Shown one piece after another: positions 7,475 through 13,718 of a stretch of DNA of 15,632 nucleotides. The translations under genes were made by a program, and so were the position numbers. Numbering within the stretch: position 1 is the first letter of the stretch; every line of letters begins with the position of its first letter. This stretch comes from an uncultured Clostridium sp. GTDB taxonomy: Bacteria > Bacillota > Clostridia > TANB77 > CAG-508. The stretch lies in the NCBI GenBank assembly GCA_958413095.1, contig CATYUF010000040.1, positions 1 to 15,632 on the forward strand, written 5' to 3'. The notes under the pieces are model-generated. The model saw only the letters and a program-made list of their open reading frames with translations. It was not told the origin of the DNA and made no database searches.

Positions 7475-7672
7475 TTATGCATTTAATTTTTCTAATACTT
7501 CTTCAACATCTATTCCATGTACTGCACAAGCTTCTTCTAATGTTTCCATTTGTGATGCTGGACATCCTAAGCAATGCATTCCTACATCTAATAATATTTC
7601 AGCTTTTTCTGGAGCTTTTTCTAATAATTCTCCTATTCTTGTATCTTTATTAAAATTCATAATAAAACTCAT
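7475..7672 (-). CDS. DUF1858 small cysteine-motif protein
   Basis: This 65-residue protein matches the DUF1858 family: a helical start (TRIGELLEKAPEKAEILLDVG), then MHCLGCPASQMETLEEACAVHGID with C34-x-x-C37 and C49. The family is tentatively tied to redox or metal binding and also occurs next to hybrid-cluster proteins, but its function is not established. The first ATG (7672) touches the AAAGGA ribosome site. The second (7660, Met5) begins MNFNKDTRIGE, closer to usual family starts, and lies 12 bases from it. Spacing of 12 is also seen at 8030 and 11083, so Met5 is the likelier start. It is a single-gene unit, divergent from the secretion-like operon. Confidence 0.92.
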   Translation of the reverse strand: MSFIMNFNKDTRIGELLEKAPEKAEILLDVGMHCLGCPASQMETLEEACAVHGIDVEEVLEKLNA

Positions 7673-7789
7673 TCCTTTCCTACTTTATTAAAAGGCATCA
7701 ATAGCAATGAAAATTTTTTGTTTTCTTTCAAGCTAAATTTCCTTTTTTCTTTATAGCATGCTAACTTATTTAGCAATTTTCATAATTTT

Positions 7790-7818
7790 AACATATTTTT
7801 CCTAAAAAGTATAGACAA
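7790..7818 (-). promoter_or_regulatory. Candidate promoter of DUF1858, overlapping the divergent promoter
   Basis: On the minus strand TTGTCT (7818-7813), a 17-base spacer and TATGTT (7795-7790) are seen. The -35 box lies on the same bases as the plus-strand -35 at 7812-7817. It would leave an mRNA leader of about 110 bases. Confidence 0.35.
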
Positions 7819-7840
7819 AACTTAAAAAATATTGTATTAT
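7812..7840 (+). promoter_or_regulatory. Promoter of the secretion-like operon
   Basis: TAGACA (7812-7817), a 17-base spacer and TATTAT (7835-7840) each match sigma-A consensus at five of six positions. Transcription would start near 7847, only a few bases ahead of the near-perfect Shine-Dalgarno at 7853. Confidence 0.65.
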
Positions 7841-7852
7841 GGTAAAAATTGT

Positions 7853-7862
7853 AAGGTGGTGA
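7853..7862 (+). promoter_or_regulatory. Strong Shine-Dalgarno without an ATG/GTG/TTG start
   Basis: AAGGTGGTGA differs from the ideal anti-16S complement AAGGAGGTGA by one base. No in-frame ATG, GTG or TTG starts a real frame after it. Seven bases beyond the GG lies ATT at 7867, which opens a 48-codon frame. This site decides the proposed start. Confidence 0.6.
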
Positions 7863-7866
7863 TTTT

Positions 7867-8013
7867 ATTTTCAACATTTTAAATCTTTATTTTATATCTT
7901 TTATTATTAATATTTTTATTACTTTATATACATTATATACTTATTTCGATATAAAAATTTTTCATAATCAACAAGGTTCAAAATTAAAAATCAAAAAAAA
8001 TTCATTTAATTAG
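7867..8013 (+). CDS. Possible 48-residue membrane protein with ATT (AUU) start
   Basis: From ATT 7867 the frame is open for 48 codons to TAG at 8011-8013. The product would have one hydrophobic helix (about residues 3-27, NILNLYFISFIINIFITLYT) and a polar, basic tail (KLKIKKNSF). Two things support it. A near-perfect ribosome site lies 7 bases upstream of the ATT, just after a good promoter. The stop also sits on the AGGAGG of the next gene, the coupled arrangement seen again at 10111. AUU starts are rare (infC is the known example), and AT-rich DNA gives hydrophobic frames by chance. I recognise no family. It could be a small T4SS accessory or a translation-coupling leader. Confidence 0.4.
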   Translation: MFNILNLYFISFIINIFITLYTLYTYFDIKIFHNQQGSKLKIKKNSFN

Positions 8014-8029
8014 GAGGTATTTTTCGTTT

Positions 8030-9745
8030 ATGTTAAAAAGGATATTTTTTTCGTTATTTATCCTTATTATTTTTTCTTTTTTTGCTATTAAATTTTTTTA
8101 TCCATTATATATTGCCGATGAAGTTATAATTCCTTATGCAATACACCCTTTTGATATTTGTTCTAAAAATCCAGATTTATGGCATTATATTAAAGTTACT
8201 TATATTTTTACATTTATTTTTTCTAATTTAGTTTTCAGTAATTTTATATATACTCGTTTTATTAAGAAAATATTTAAAACAGATTTTATAAATAATGTTA
8301 AAAATAGTAAAAAAATTCTTTCTAGTTCTTTATCTAATACCTTAAATCCTTCTAAATTAAATTTATTAATTGGCTTTGATTCTAGTTCTAATTCTAATAT
8401 CTATATTCCTGAGTCTGGATTATATCAAAATTTTTTAATTACAGGAACTATTGGTTCTGGTAAAACTTCTAGTGCTATGTATCCTTTTACTAAACAATTA
8501 ATTAAATATAATTTTTCTAATCCTTCTCGAAAGCTTGGAATGTTAATTCTTGATGTTAAAGGAAATTACTACAAACAAGTTTTAGAATATGTTAATAAAT
8601 ATAACTTATCCTCTGATTTAATTGTAATTAGCTTAAATTCTAACACTTTTTATAATCCTCTACATAAACCAAACTTGAAACCTCAAGTGTTAGCAAATAG
8701 ATTAAAAACTATTTTAACTTTATTTTCAGAAAATAATTCTGAATCTTATTGGTTAGATAAAGCTGAAGCTATTTTATCTGAATGTATTAAATTATGTAGG
8801 TTATATAATAATGGATATGTTACATTTTTAGAACTTCATAAGTTAATTACTATACCAAATTATTATAAAGAAAAAATTTCAATATTAAAAGATTTATTTA
8901 TTTCTTCAAAATTATCTCAAAAAGATATTTATGACTTAAATTCTAGTTTAGATTTTTTTCAAAAAGAATTTGATTTCCTTGACCAAAGAACAAAAGCTAT
9001 TTTAATTTCAGAAATAACTAGGATTACAAATACTTTTATTTCTGACTATGATGTAATGTCAACTTTCTGTCCTCCAATATCAAAGCTTTCATTTACTGGC
9101 TTTTCCCAAGGATTATCAACTGGTAAAATTGTAGTTTTAAATATGAATATTTCTGAATATAGCTTACTTTCTAGAATAATTGCTACATATTTAAAATTAG
9201 ATTTTCAAACAGAGGTAATGTCAAATTTATCTAAAAATAAAGTCTTTCCATCTGCTTTTATCTGTGATGAATATGATAAATTTGCTTCCAAAACAGATAG
9301 TGAATTTTTTTCTCTTAGTAGAGAGGCAAAATGTATTAATATAGTAAGTACTCAAAGTTATTCTTCTTTGAAAACTACTATAAAAGATGAAGCTTATGTA
9401 AAAGTAATTACACAAAATTTAATTAATAAAATTTGGTATAGAACTGATGATATTTTTACTATCGAAGAAGCTCAAAAACAATTAGGGAAAGAAGATAAAG
9501 AGAAATTTTCAAAAAGTATTTCTGAAAGTGCAAAAGAAACTAAATTTAGTTATATTACAAATAGTTTAAATTCTGAAAATTCTAATATTTCTGAAACTTT
9601 TAGCACATATATGCAAAATGATTATATTTTTGATACTAATTTTTTTACTCAAGAATTACAAACTTTTACTGCTTTAACTTTTTTATCTGATGGAAGTAAA
9701 ATTTATACACCTTGCAAGTTAAATATGATTCCATATTTTAAGTAA
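8030..9745 (+). CDS. VirD4/TraG-type coupling ATPase
   Basis: Of 571 residues, two N-terminal membrane helices (about 4-28 and 52-76) precede a cytoplasmic ATPase domain. Walker A is GTIGSGKT (139-146), LILDVKGNYY is at 172-181, Walker B is AFICDEYDKF (409-418), and STQS is at 440-443 after SREAKC. This layout is that of VirD4/TraG/TraD coupling proteins (TraG-D_C / TraM-recognition type), inner-membrane hexamers that recruit DNA or protein substrates to a type IV secretion channel. The two-helix anchor and the DEYDKF and TQS motifs favour VirD4 over VirB4. AGGAGG at 8012-8017 lies 12 bases before the ATG. It leads four plus-strand genes. The absence of a relaxase and VirB4 leaves its substrate unknown. 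Confidence 0.85.
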   Translation: MLKRIFFSLFILIIFSFFAIKFFYPLYIADEVIIPYAIHPFDICSKNPDLWHYIKVTYIFTFIFSNLVFSNFIYTRFIKKIFKTDFINNVKNSKKILSSSLSNTLNPSKLNLLIGFDSSSNSNIYIPESGLYQNFLITGTIGSGKTSSAMYPFTKQLIKYNFSNPSRKLGMLILDVKGNYYKQVLEYVNKYNLSSDLIVISLNSNTFYNPLHKPNLKPQVLANRLKTILTLFSENNSESYWLDKAEAILSECIKLCRLYNNGYVTFLELHKLITIPNYYKEKISILKDLFISSKLSQKDIYDLNSSLDFFQKEFDFLDQRTKAILISEITRITNTFISDYDVMSTFCPPISKLSFTGFSQGLSTGKIVVLNMNISEYSLLSRIIATYLKLDFQTEVMSNLSKNKVFPSAFICDEYDKFASKTDSEFFSLSREAKCINIVSTQSYSSLKTTIKDEAYVKVITQNLINKIWYRTDDIFTIEEAQKQLGKEDKEKFSKSISESAKETKFSYITNSLNSENSNISETFSTYMQNDYIFDTNFFTQELQTFTALTFLSDGSKIYTPCKLNMIPYFK

Positions 9746-9765
9746 ATTAAAGGAGGTCTTAATTA

Positions 9766-10113
9766 ATGAAAAAACATTTATTTTTCAAACATAAATTATA
9801 TATTTTTTTATTTATTGTATTTTTATCTTTCTTATTTATTTTATCTTTAAATACTTTTTCTTTTGCTGCTGAGCCAAAACTCGTAGGAAAAATCAATTCT
9901 GCTTTTGAGGAAATTGAAGGTTGGATTTTAAAAATATCTACTCCCGCTGCTGCTGTTGCTGTTGGTACAGGTATTTTTATGAAGAAATTTAGTTTTGGAG
10001 ATGAAGAAAAAATTAGAACTGGTAAAAAATTAATAAAGGGGTCTTTATTCTCATATGCATTTATCTTAGCTATTGATTTAATATTATCAGCTATTAAATC
10101 TTTAGTTGGTTAG
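9766..10113 (+). CDS. VirB2/TrbC-like pilin-type protein
   Basis: This is a 115-residue precursor. Residues 1-35 form a signal peptide with basic MKKHLFFKHK, a long hydrophobic core and a possible cleavage at SFAA/EPK. The mature part has two helices: about 53-71 (WILKISTPAAAVAVGTGIF) and about 92-112, joined by a charged loop GDEEKIRTGKKLIK. Small size, cleaved leader and helix-loop-helix membrane hairpin match VirB2/TrbC pilins. In Gram-positive systems such proteins line the channel rather than build a long pilus. AGGAGG at 9751-9756 lies 9 bases from the ATG, and the gene begins 20 bases after the coupling ATPase. The stop overlaps the ribosome site of the next gene. The assignment rests on topology and context more than on signature residues. 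Confidence 0.65.
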   Translation: MKKHLFFKHKLYIFLFIVFLSFLFILSLNTFSFAAEPKLVGKINSAFEEIEGWILKISTPAAAVAVGTGIFMKKFSFGDEEKIRTGKKLIKGSLFSYAFILAIDLILSAIKSLVG

Positions 10114-10121
10114 GAGGTATT

Positions 10122-10997
10122 TTGGAACAAAGTGAAAACATTACTCAAGTTATAATTGATACGATTAATACTATAATTGGAAATTTATTTAGTTCAATCG
10201 ATAATAGTCTTTATTCTATTTTAGATAAAATAACTTTTATAGATTCTTCTATTTTAAATAATAACGATTTTGAAAATATTTTTGGAAAATCTACTTCTGA
10301 TGGAATTCTTTTAATTGCAAATTCTTTATTAATTGGATTTTTAATTTATTATTCTGCAAAATATTTGATGTCACATTTAGTTTATTCCAATATAGAAAGA
10401 CCTTCCAGTTTTCTAATAAAATTAATTGTTTGTAGTATTTTTATGAATTGCTCTTTTTTTATTATGGATTTAATTATTTCTTTAAATTTTAATATTTCTT
10501 CAGCAATTTGTGATTTAGGATATTCTTTTTATCATAAGGATTTGAATTTTTCTGAGTTAATTAATATTATAAATGATACAATGTCAATAAATCAAGCTCC
10601 TATAAATATTTTTTCTCTTGATGGTCTTATAAAAGGAATATTAACTGTTTCATTGTTAAGTTTAGTTTTTTCTTATTCTTTAAGATATGTAATGCTAAAA
10701 GTTTTTATACTTCTTTCTCCTTTTGCTTTTCTTTCTTTAAGCATTTCTTCAACAAGCTGTTTTTTTAAATCTTGGTTTAAAAATATTTTTTCCTTATTAT
10801 TTATTCAAATTATTGTTTCCTTAGTTTTGTTAGTTTTATTTTCGATGGATTTTTCTTCAACTAATTTATTTAATAAATTTATTTATATTGGTGGTATATA
10901 TTTTTTAATAAGAGCAAATTCTTTTGTAAGAGAATTTATAGGTGGAGTTTCCACAGATATTTCACAAAATGTGAAAAACTTTTTCAAAAATCATTGA
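10122..10997 (+). CDS. TrbL/VirB6-like polytopic membrane protein, TTG start
   Basis: This 291-residue protein has about five or six membrane helices (roughly 60-85, 98-124, 168-190, 190-209, 222-242 and 250-268). The C-terminal block, with SPFAFLSL, FKSWFKNIFSLLFIQ, YIGGIYFLIRANSFVREFIG and GGVSTDIS, resembles clostridial TrbL-family conjugation proteins, the counterpart of VirB6 that forms the inner-membrane channel. The start is TTG with AGGAGG (10112-10117) only 4 bases away. No ATG is available in frame nearby. The preceding stop codon overlaps this ribosome site, so translation is probably coupled to the pilin gene. Confidence 0.75.
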   Translation: MEQSENITQVIIDTINTIIGNLFSSIDNSLYSILDKITFIDSSILNNNDFENIFGKSTSDGILLIANSLLIGFLIYYSAKYLMSHLVYSNIERPSSFLIKLIVCSIFMNCSFFIMDLIISLNFNISSAICDLGYSFYHKDLNFSELINIINDTMSINQAPINIFSLDGLIKGILTVSLLSLVFSYSLRYVMLKVFILLSPFAFLSLSISSTSCFFKSWFKNIFSLLFIQIIVSLVLLVLFSMDFSSTNLFNKFIYIGGIYFLIRANSFVREFIGGVSTDISQNVKNFFKNH

Positions 10998-11082
10998 AAA
11001 GATATTTTAAATTTTAAAAAATTTATCAACTGTAACTGCCATTGTAGATTTTTAGTAAATAAAGAAAGGAATTGATTTTTAT

Positions 11083-11364
11083 ATGAATTTTATTTTTCCA
11101 CAAAATTATAACTTTAAAAATAAAATATTTGGAATTATTGATTATTCAACTGCAATTCTTAATGTTAGTTGGTTTTCTATTTTACTAATAATTGTTAATA
11201 TTTTATTTAATGATATAAATATAAAAATTTTTTTAATTATTATTTTTTATTTTCCTATTTTAATATTTAGTATTATAGGATTTAATGGTGAAAATATTAT
11301 TTATGTATTTGTATATATGTTTAAATTTATTAAAAAACAAAAATTATATTTTTATAATAAATAA
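11083..11364 (+). CDS. PrgI/VirB3-like two-helix membrane protein
   Basis: The 93 residues begin with a short polar part (MNFIFPQNYNFKNKIFGIIDYST), then two close hydrophobic helices at about 28-42 and 47-67, and end in a basic-aromatic tail (FKFIKKQKLYFYNK). The layout is that of the PrgI/VirB3 family, which lies with VirB4 at the base of type IV channels. The tail in particular is like PrgI. The match is by shape, and other small T4SS proteins such as TcpE are possible. AAGGA at 11066-11070 lies 12 bases before the ATG. An 85-base gap separates it from the TrbL-like gene. In usual operons virB4 follows, but here a promoter and dnaD follow instead. No terminator is seen. Confidence 0.55.
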   Translation: MNFIFPQNYNFKNKIFGIIDYSTAILNVSWFSILLIIVNILFNDINIKIFLIIIFYFPILIFSIIGFNGENIIYVFVYMFKFIKKQKLYFYNK

Positions 11365-11376
11365 TTTTATTATGCC

Positions 11377-11405
11377 TTGAACTTTTTGTCTAAAAAAGAT
11401 ATAAT
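11377..11405 (+). promoter_or_regulatory. Promoter of dnaD-dnaC
   Basis: TTGAAC (11377-11382), a 17-base spacer and a perfect TATAAT (11400-11405) put the start near 11412, just upstream of the dnaD ribosome site. It is the best sigma-A-type match in the window and gives the replication genes their own transcript. Confidence 0.75.
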
Positions 11406-11442
11406 TTGAATTACTAATTTATATGAATAGAGGAGATTTATA

Positions 11443-12432
11443 ATGAAGCTAGAACAAAATGAAAAAACACTTTTATTTTCAGAAACTGTAATACCAGATA
11501 TATTTTTTTCTGAGCATTTATCACAAATGCCTAGTGATTATTTAAAAATATATATGTATATGATTTTTCTTTCTAAATATGGTAAAGATATAAAATTAAA
11601 TGATTTATCTAAAAAACTTAATATTCCTTTAAAAAATATTAGTGATGGAATTAAATATTTAGAGGAAAATAATTTAATAACAAAAAAATCTAATGGTTAT
11701 ATAATTTCTGATTTACAAGAGCTTACTCTTCATAATTTATATACTCCAAATTTAACAATGTCTAAAGAAAAAGTAGAAAAAACAGCAAAAAATAAATCTA
11801 GAGTTAAAGCTATTGAACATATTAATAATATGTATTTCCAAGGAATAATGGGTCCATCTTGGTATAATGATATTGATATTTGGTTTAGTAAATATCATTT
11901 TGATGAGCAAGTTATGATTGCTTTATTTGATTATTGCTATAAAAGAAGTGCTTTACATAGAAATTATATTCAAACTGTTGCTGAAGCTTGGTCTTCTAAT
12001 AAAGTTAAAACTTGGAATGATTTAGATAAATATTATGAAAAACAAGAAATTTTAAATAAATATAAAAAAGCTATTGCTAAAAAACTTGGAAAATATAACG
12101 GACTTACTCAATATGAAGAAGCATATATTGAAAATTGGGTTTTAAATTTTGGATATGATATGAGTATAATTGAACTTGCTTTAAAGAGAACTACTTTAAA
12201 ACAAAATCCTACTTTTGAATATATAAATACAGTTATAACAGACTGGCATGATAGAAATTTAAAAACTCCTTCTGAAATAACAGCTTTTATTGAACAAAGA
12301 AAAAAATTATCTAAAGATACGAAAGATTTGCAAAAACAAGTAAATAAATCTAATTATGAGCAAAGACAATATGATAATTTAGACTTTTTATATGCTAATA
12401 ATACTAATACTCCAAATCAAAATAATATATAA
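11443..12432 (+). CDS. dnaD: DnaD-family replication initiation protein
   Basis: This 329-residue protein has an N-terminal winged-helix region (about 20-100, with LNDLSKKLNIPLKNISDGIKYLEENNLI). Two DnaB_2/DDBH2 domains follow, at about 120-200 and 222-290. Each ends in the family's Y-x7-W type motif: YIQTVAEAW (175-183) and YINTVITDW (260-268). The tail NYEQRQYDNLDFLY is typical of clostridial DnaD. DnaD helps remodel DNA and recruit the helicase loader in initiation or restart at the origin. It pairs with dnaC just downstream, as in other Clostridia. AGGAG at 11431-11435 lies 7 bases from the ATG. It is not part of the secretion-like operon by promoter evidence, though read-through is possible. 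Confidence 0.9.
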   Translation: MKLEQNEKTLLFSETVIPDIFFSEHLSQMPSDYLKIYMYMIFLSKYGKDIKLNDLSKKLNIPLKNISDGIKYLEENNLITKKSNGYIISDLQELTLHNLYTPNLTMSKEKVEKTAKNKSRVKAIEHINNMYFQGIMGPSWYNDIDIWFSKYHFDEQVMIALFDYCYKRSALHRNYIQTVAEAWSSNKVKTWNDLDKYYEKQEILNKYKKAIAKKLGKYNGLTQYEEAYIENWVLNFGYDMSIIELALKRTTLKQNPTFEYINTVITDWHDRNLKTPSEITAFIEQRKKLSKDTKDLQKQVNKSNYEQRQYDNLDFLYANNTNTPNQNNI

Positions 12433-12503
12433 AGAAGGATAGTTTGAAAGAAAACAAAAATCTTTCAGTACTATGTAAGCCTTTTTAGTAAAGTAAGAAA
12501 GGA

Positions 12504-13118
12504 ATGCATTTTATAATGGCTAATGAAATTTTAAATTCTTTATTAAAAGAATACGATTATAAAAAATTGAAAGCAGAAATAGAACTTGATAACAGAAAAG
12601 AGAATTTATACAATAAACTACCTAGATTAAAACAAATTGAAGATGAGTTAAATACATTTGCACTTCAAACAGCTAAAAATATTTTGCATAATGATAAATC
12701 TTCTTTATCAGATTTATATGAAAAAATAGAAATTTTAAAAAAAGAAAAACAAAATATTTTGCAAGAAAATAATATAGATTTTAATTATTTAAAACCAAAA
12801 TACGAATGTGAAATTTGTAAAGATACTGGTTATGTTATGACTGATAATTATAAATCTGAAATGTGTAGTTGTCTAAAACAAAAATTGTTGGATATTTCAT
12901 TTAATAAATCTAATGTATCAAATTTGGCAAATGAGAATTTTAATAATTTTAATGAAAATTTATTTTCTGATGAGATAAATATTGAGAAATATAAATTTAA
13001 TATTTCTCCTAGAAATAATATAATTCAAATTAAAAATAAATGTATAGAGTTTATTGACAATTTTGAAAATCCTAATTATCATAATTTACTTTTTGTAGGC
13101 AATACTGGTTTACGGTAA
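12504..13118 (+). CDS. dnaC: DnaC-type helicase loader, N-terminal part (frameshifted gene)
   Basis: The frame gives 204 residues, ending abnormally at LLFVGNTGLR. It holds the helical N-terminus and a zinc-binding motif (YECEICKDTGYVMT, then CSC), as in DnaI/DnaC loaders of Firmicutes, and then the start of the AAA+ domain, cut inside Walker A. The likely start is the ATG at 12516 (MANEILNSLL). The ATG at 12504 abuts the AAAGGA site, while 12516 is 13 bases from it. The full protein would be about 340 residues and would load the replicative helicase with DnaD. Taken alone this part has no working nucleotide site. An 83-base gap follows dnaD. Confidence 0.88.
   Translation: MHFIMANEILNSLLKEYDYKKLKAEIELDNRKENLYNKLPRLKQIEDELNTFALQTAKNILHNDKSSLSDLYEKIEILKKEKQNILQENNIDFNYLKPKYECEICKDTGYVMTDNYKSEMCSCLKQKLLDISFNKSNVSNLANENFNNFNENLFSDEINIEKYKFNISPRNNIIQIKNKCIEFIDNFENPNYHNLLFVGNTGLR
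13113..13113 (+). other. Single-base insertion in dnaC Walker A
   Basis: The reading GGT TTA CGG TAA stops the frame at 13116-13118. Leaving out C13113 gives GGT TTA GGT AAG ACT, i.e. GNTGLGKT, a perfect Walker A, and joins the two halves at once. The extra base is the sole lesion seen. It may be a sequencing or assembly error, a true mutation, or, less likely, a programmed +1 shift at the rare CGG codon. Confidence 0.85.
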
Positions 13119-13125
13119 GACTTTT

Positions 13126-13533
13126 ATGTCAAATTGTATCGCTGCTGAATTGATTAAAAATGGAAAAACCGTTTTATATCAAACAGCTCCTATTCTTCTT
13201 GAAAGCGTAATAGATTACAAGATGAGTAAACAAAAAAATCCTTCTGAAAATATATATAAATCTGTTCTAGAAGCTGATTTATTAATAATAGATGATTTAG
13301 GTACAGAAAGTCTAAATAGTATGAAATTAAGTGAATTGTTTACTATCATTAATACAAGAATTTTAAATCTAAATAATAAAATAACTAAAACCATTATTTC
13401 TTCTAACTTGAATATTAAAGATATTTTTAGAAATTATGAGGAAAGAATTGGTTCTAGAATTGCAGGTTATTATGATATTTATTATTTCTTTGGAAATGAT
13501 TTGAGATTTAATAAAACAAACAGAGCTATGTAA
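13126..13533 (+). CDS. dnaC: DnaC-type helicase loader, C-terminal part (frameshifted gene)
   Basis: This frame continues the AAA+ domain of the preceding gene. Walker B is LLIIDDLGTE, the sensor-1 region is TKTIISSNLN, and the arginine finger region is EERIGSRI. It ends at the usual point for the family, 32 bases before a terminator. The ATG at 13126 has no ribosome site, since the upstream bases are the interrupted Walker A. It is therefore the shifted remainder of dnaC, not an independent gene. All residues visible in this half look intact, which argues for a recent or artefactual frameshift. Confidence 0.88.
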   Translation: MSNCIAAELIKNGKTVLYQTAPILLESVIDYKMSKQKNPSENIYKSVLEADLLIIDDLGTESLNSMKLSELFTIINTRILNLNNKITKTIISSNLNIKDIFRNYEERIGSRIAGYYDIYYFFGNDLRFNKTNRAM

Positions 13534-13565
13534 TTATCATAATTTTAATTTTATTTTTAATATGT

Positions 13566-13599
13566 AAAAAACTAAGGAATTTATTTTCCTTAGTTTTTT
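13566..13599. terminator. Bidirectional terminator between dnaC and gyrA
   Basis: A perfect 14-bp stem (13566-13579 with 13586-13599) has a 6-base loop. An A-run in one arm and a T-run in the other suit it to end both the plus-strand dnaC and minus-strand gyrA transcripts. Confidence 0.9.
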
Positions 13600-13718
13600 A
13601 TTATATCTTCTAATATTTTAACTAAATTTTCTGCTATTTTTATAAAATTATTAGTATTTATAAAATATTCTTCATAATCTAATTTTTGATTATTTTTTAA
13701 TTTATTTATCTTTACTTT
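13593..13718 (-). other. Open frame continuing in phase after the gyrA stop
   Basis: After the gyrA TAA (13721-13719) the same minus-strand frame stays open for 42 codons, to the TAA at 13592-13590 inside the terminator. It would encode a Lys/Asn/Ile-rich, helix-like peptide including FIKIAENLVKILEDIIKN. There is no ATG and no ribosome site. It is either a chance AT-rich frame or the tail of a lost gene. Confidence 0.3.

Noticed and set aside
8030..9745. Coupling ATPase as VirB4 or FtsK/TcpA
   Set aside because: The two N-terminal helices, Walker A near residue 140 and the DEYDKF and TQS motifs fit VirD4/TraG. VirB4 lacks this anchor, and FtsK-type motifs are absent.
12445..12467. TGAAAGA/TCTTTCA hairpin between dnaD and dnaC
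   Set aside because: A 7-bp AT-rich stem with no U-tract is too weak to call a terminator or attenuator.
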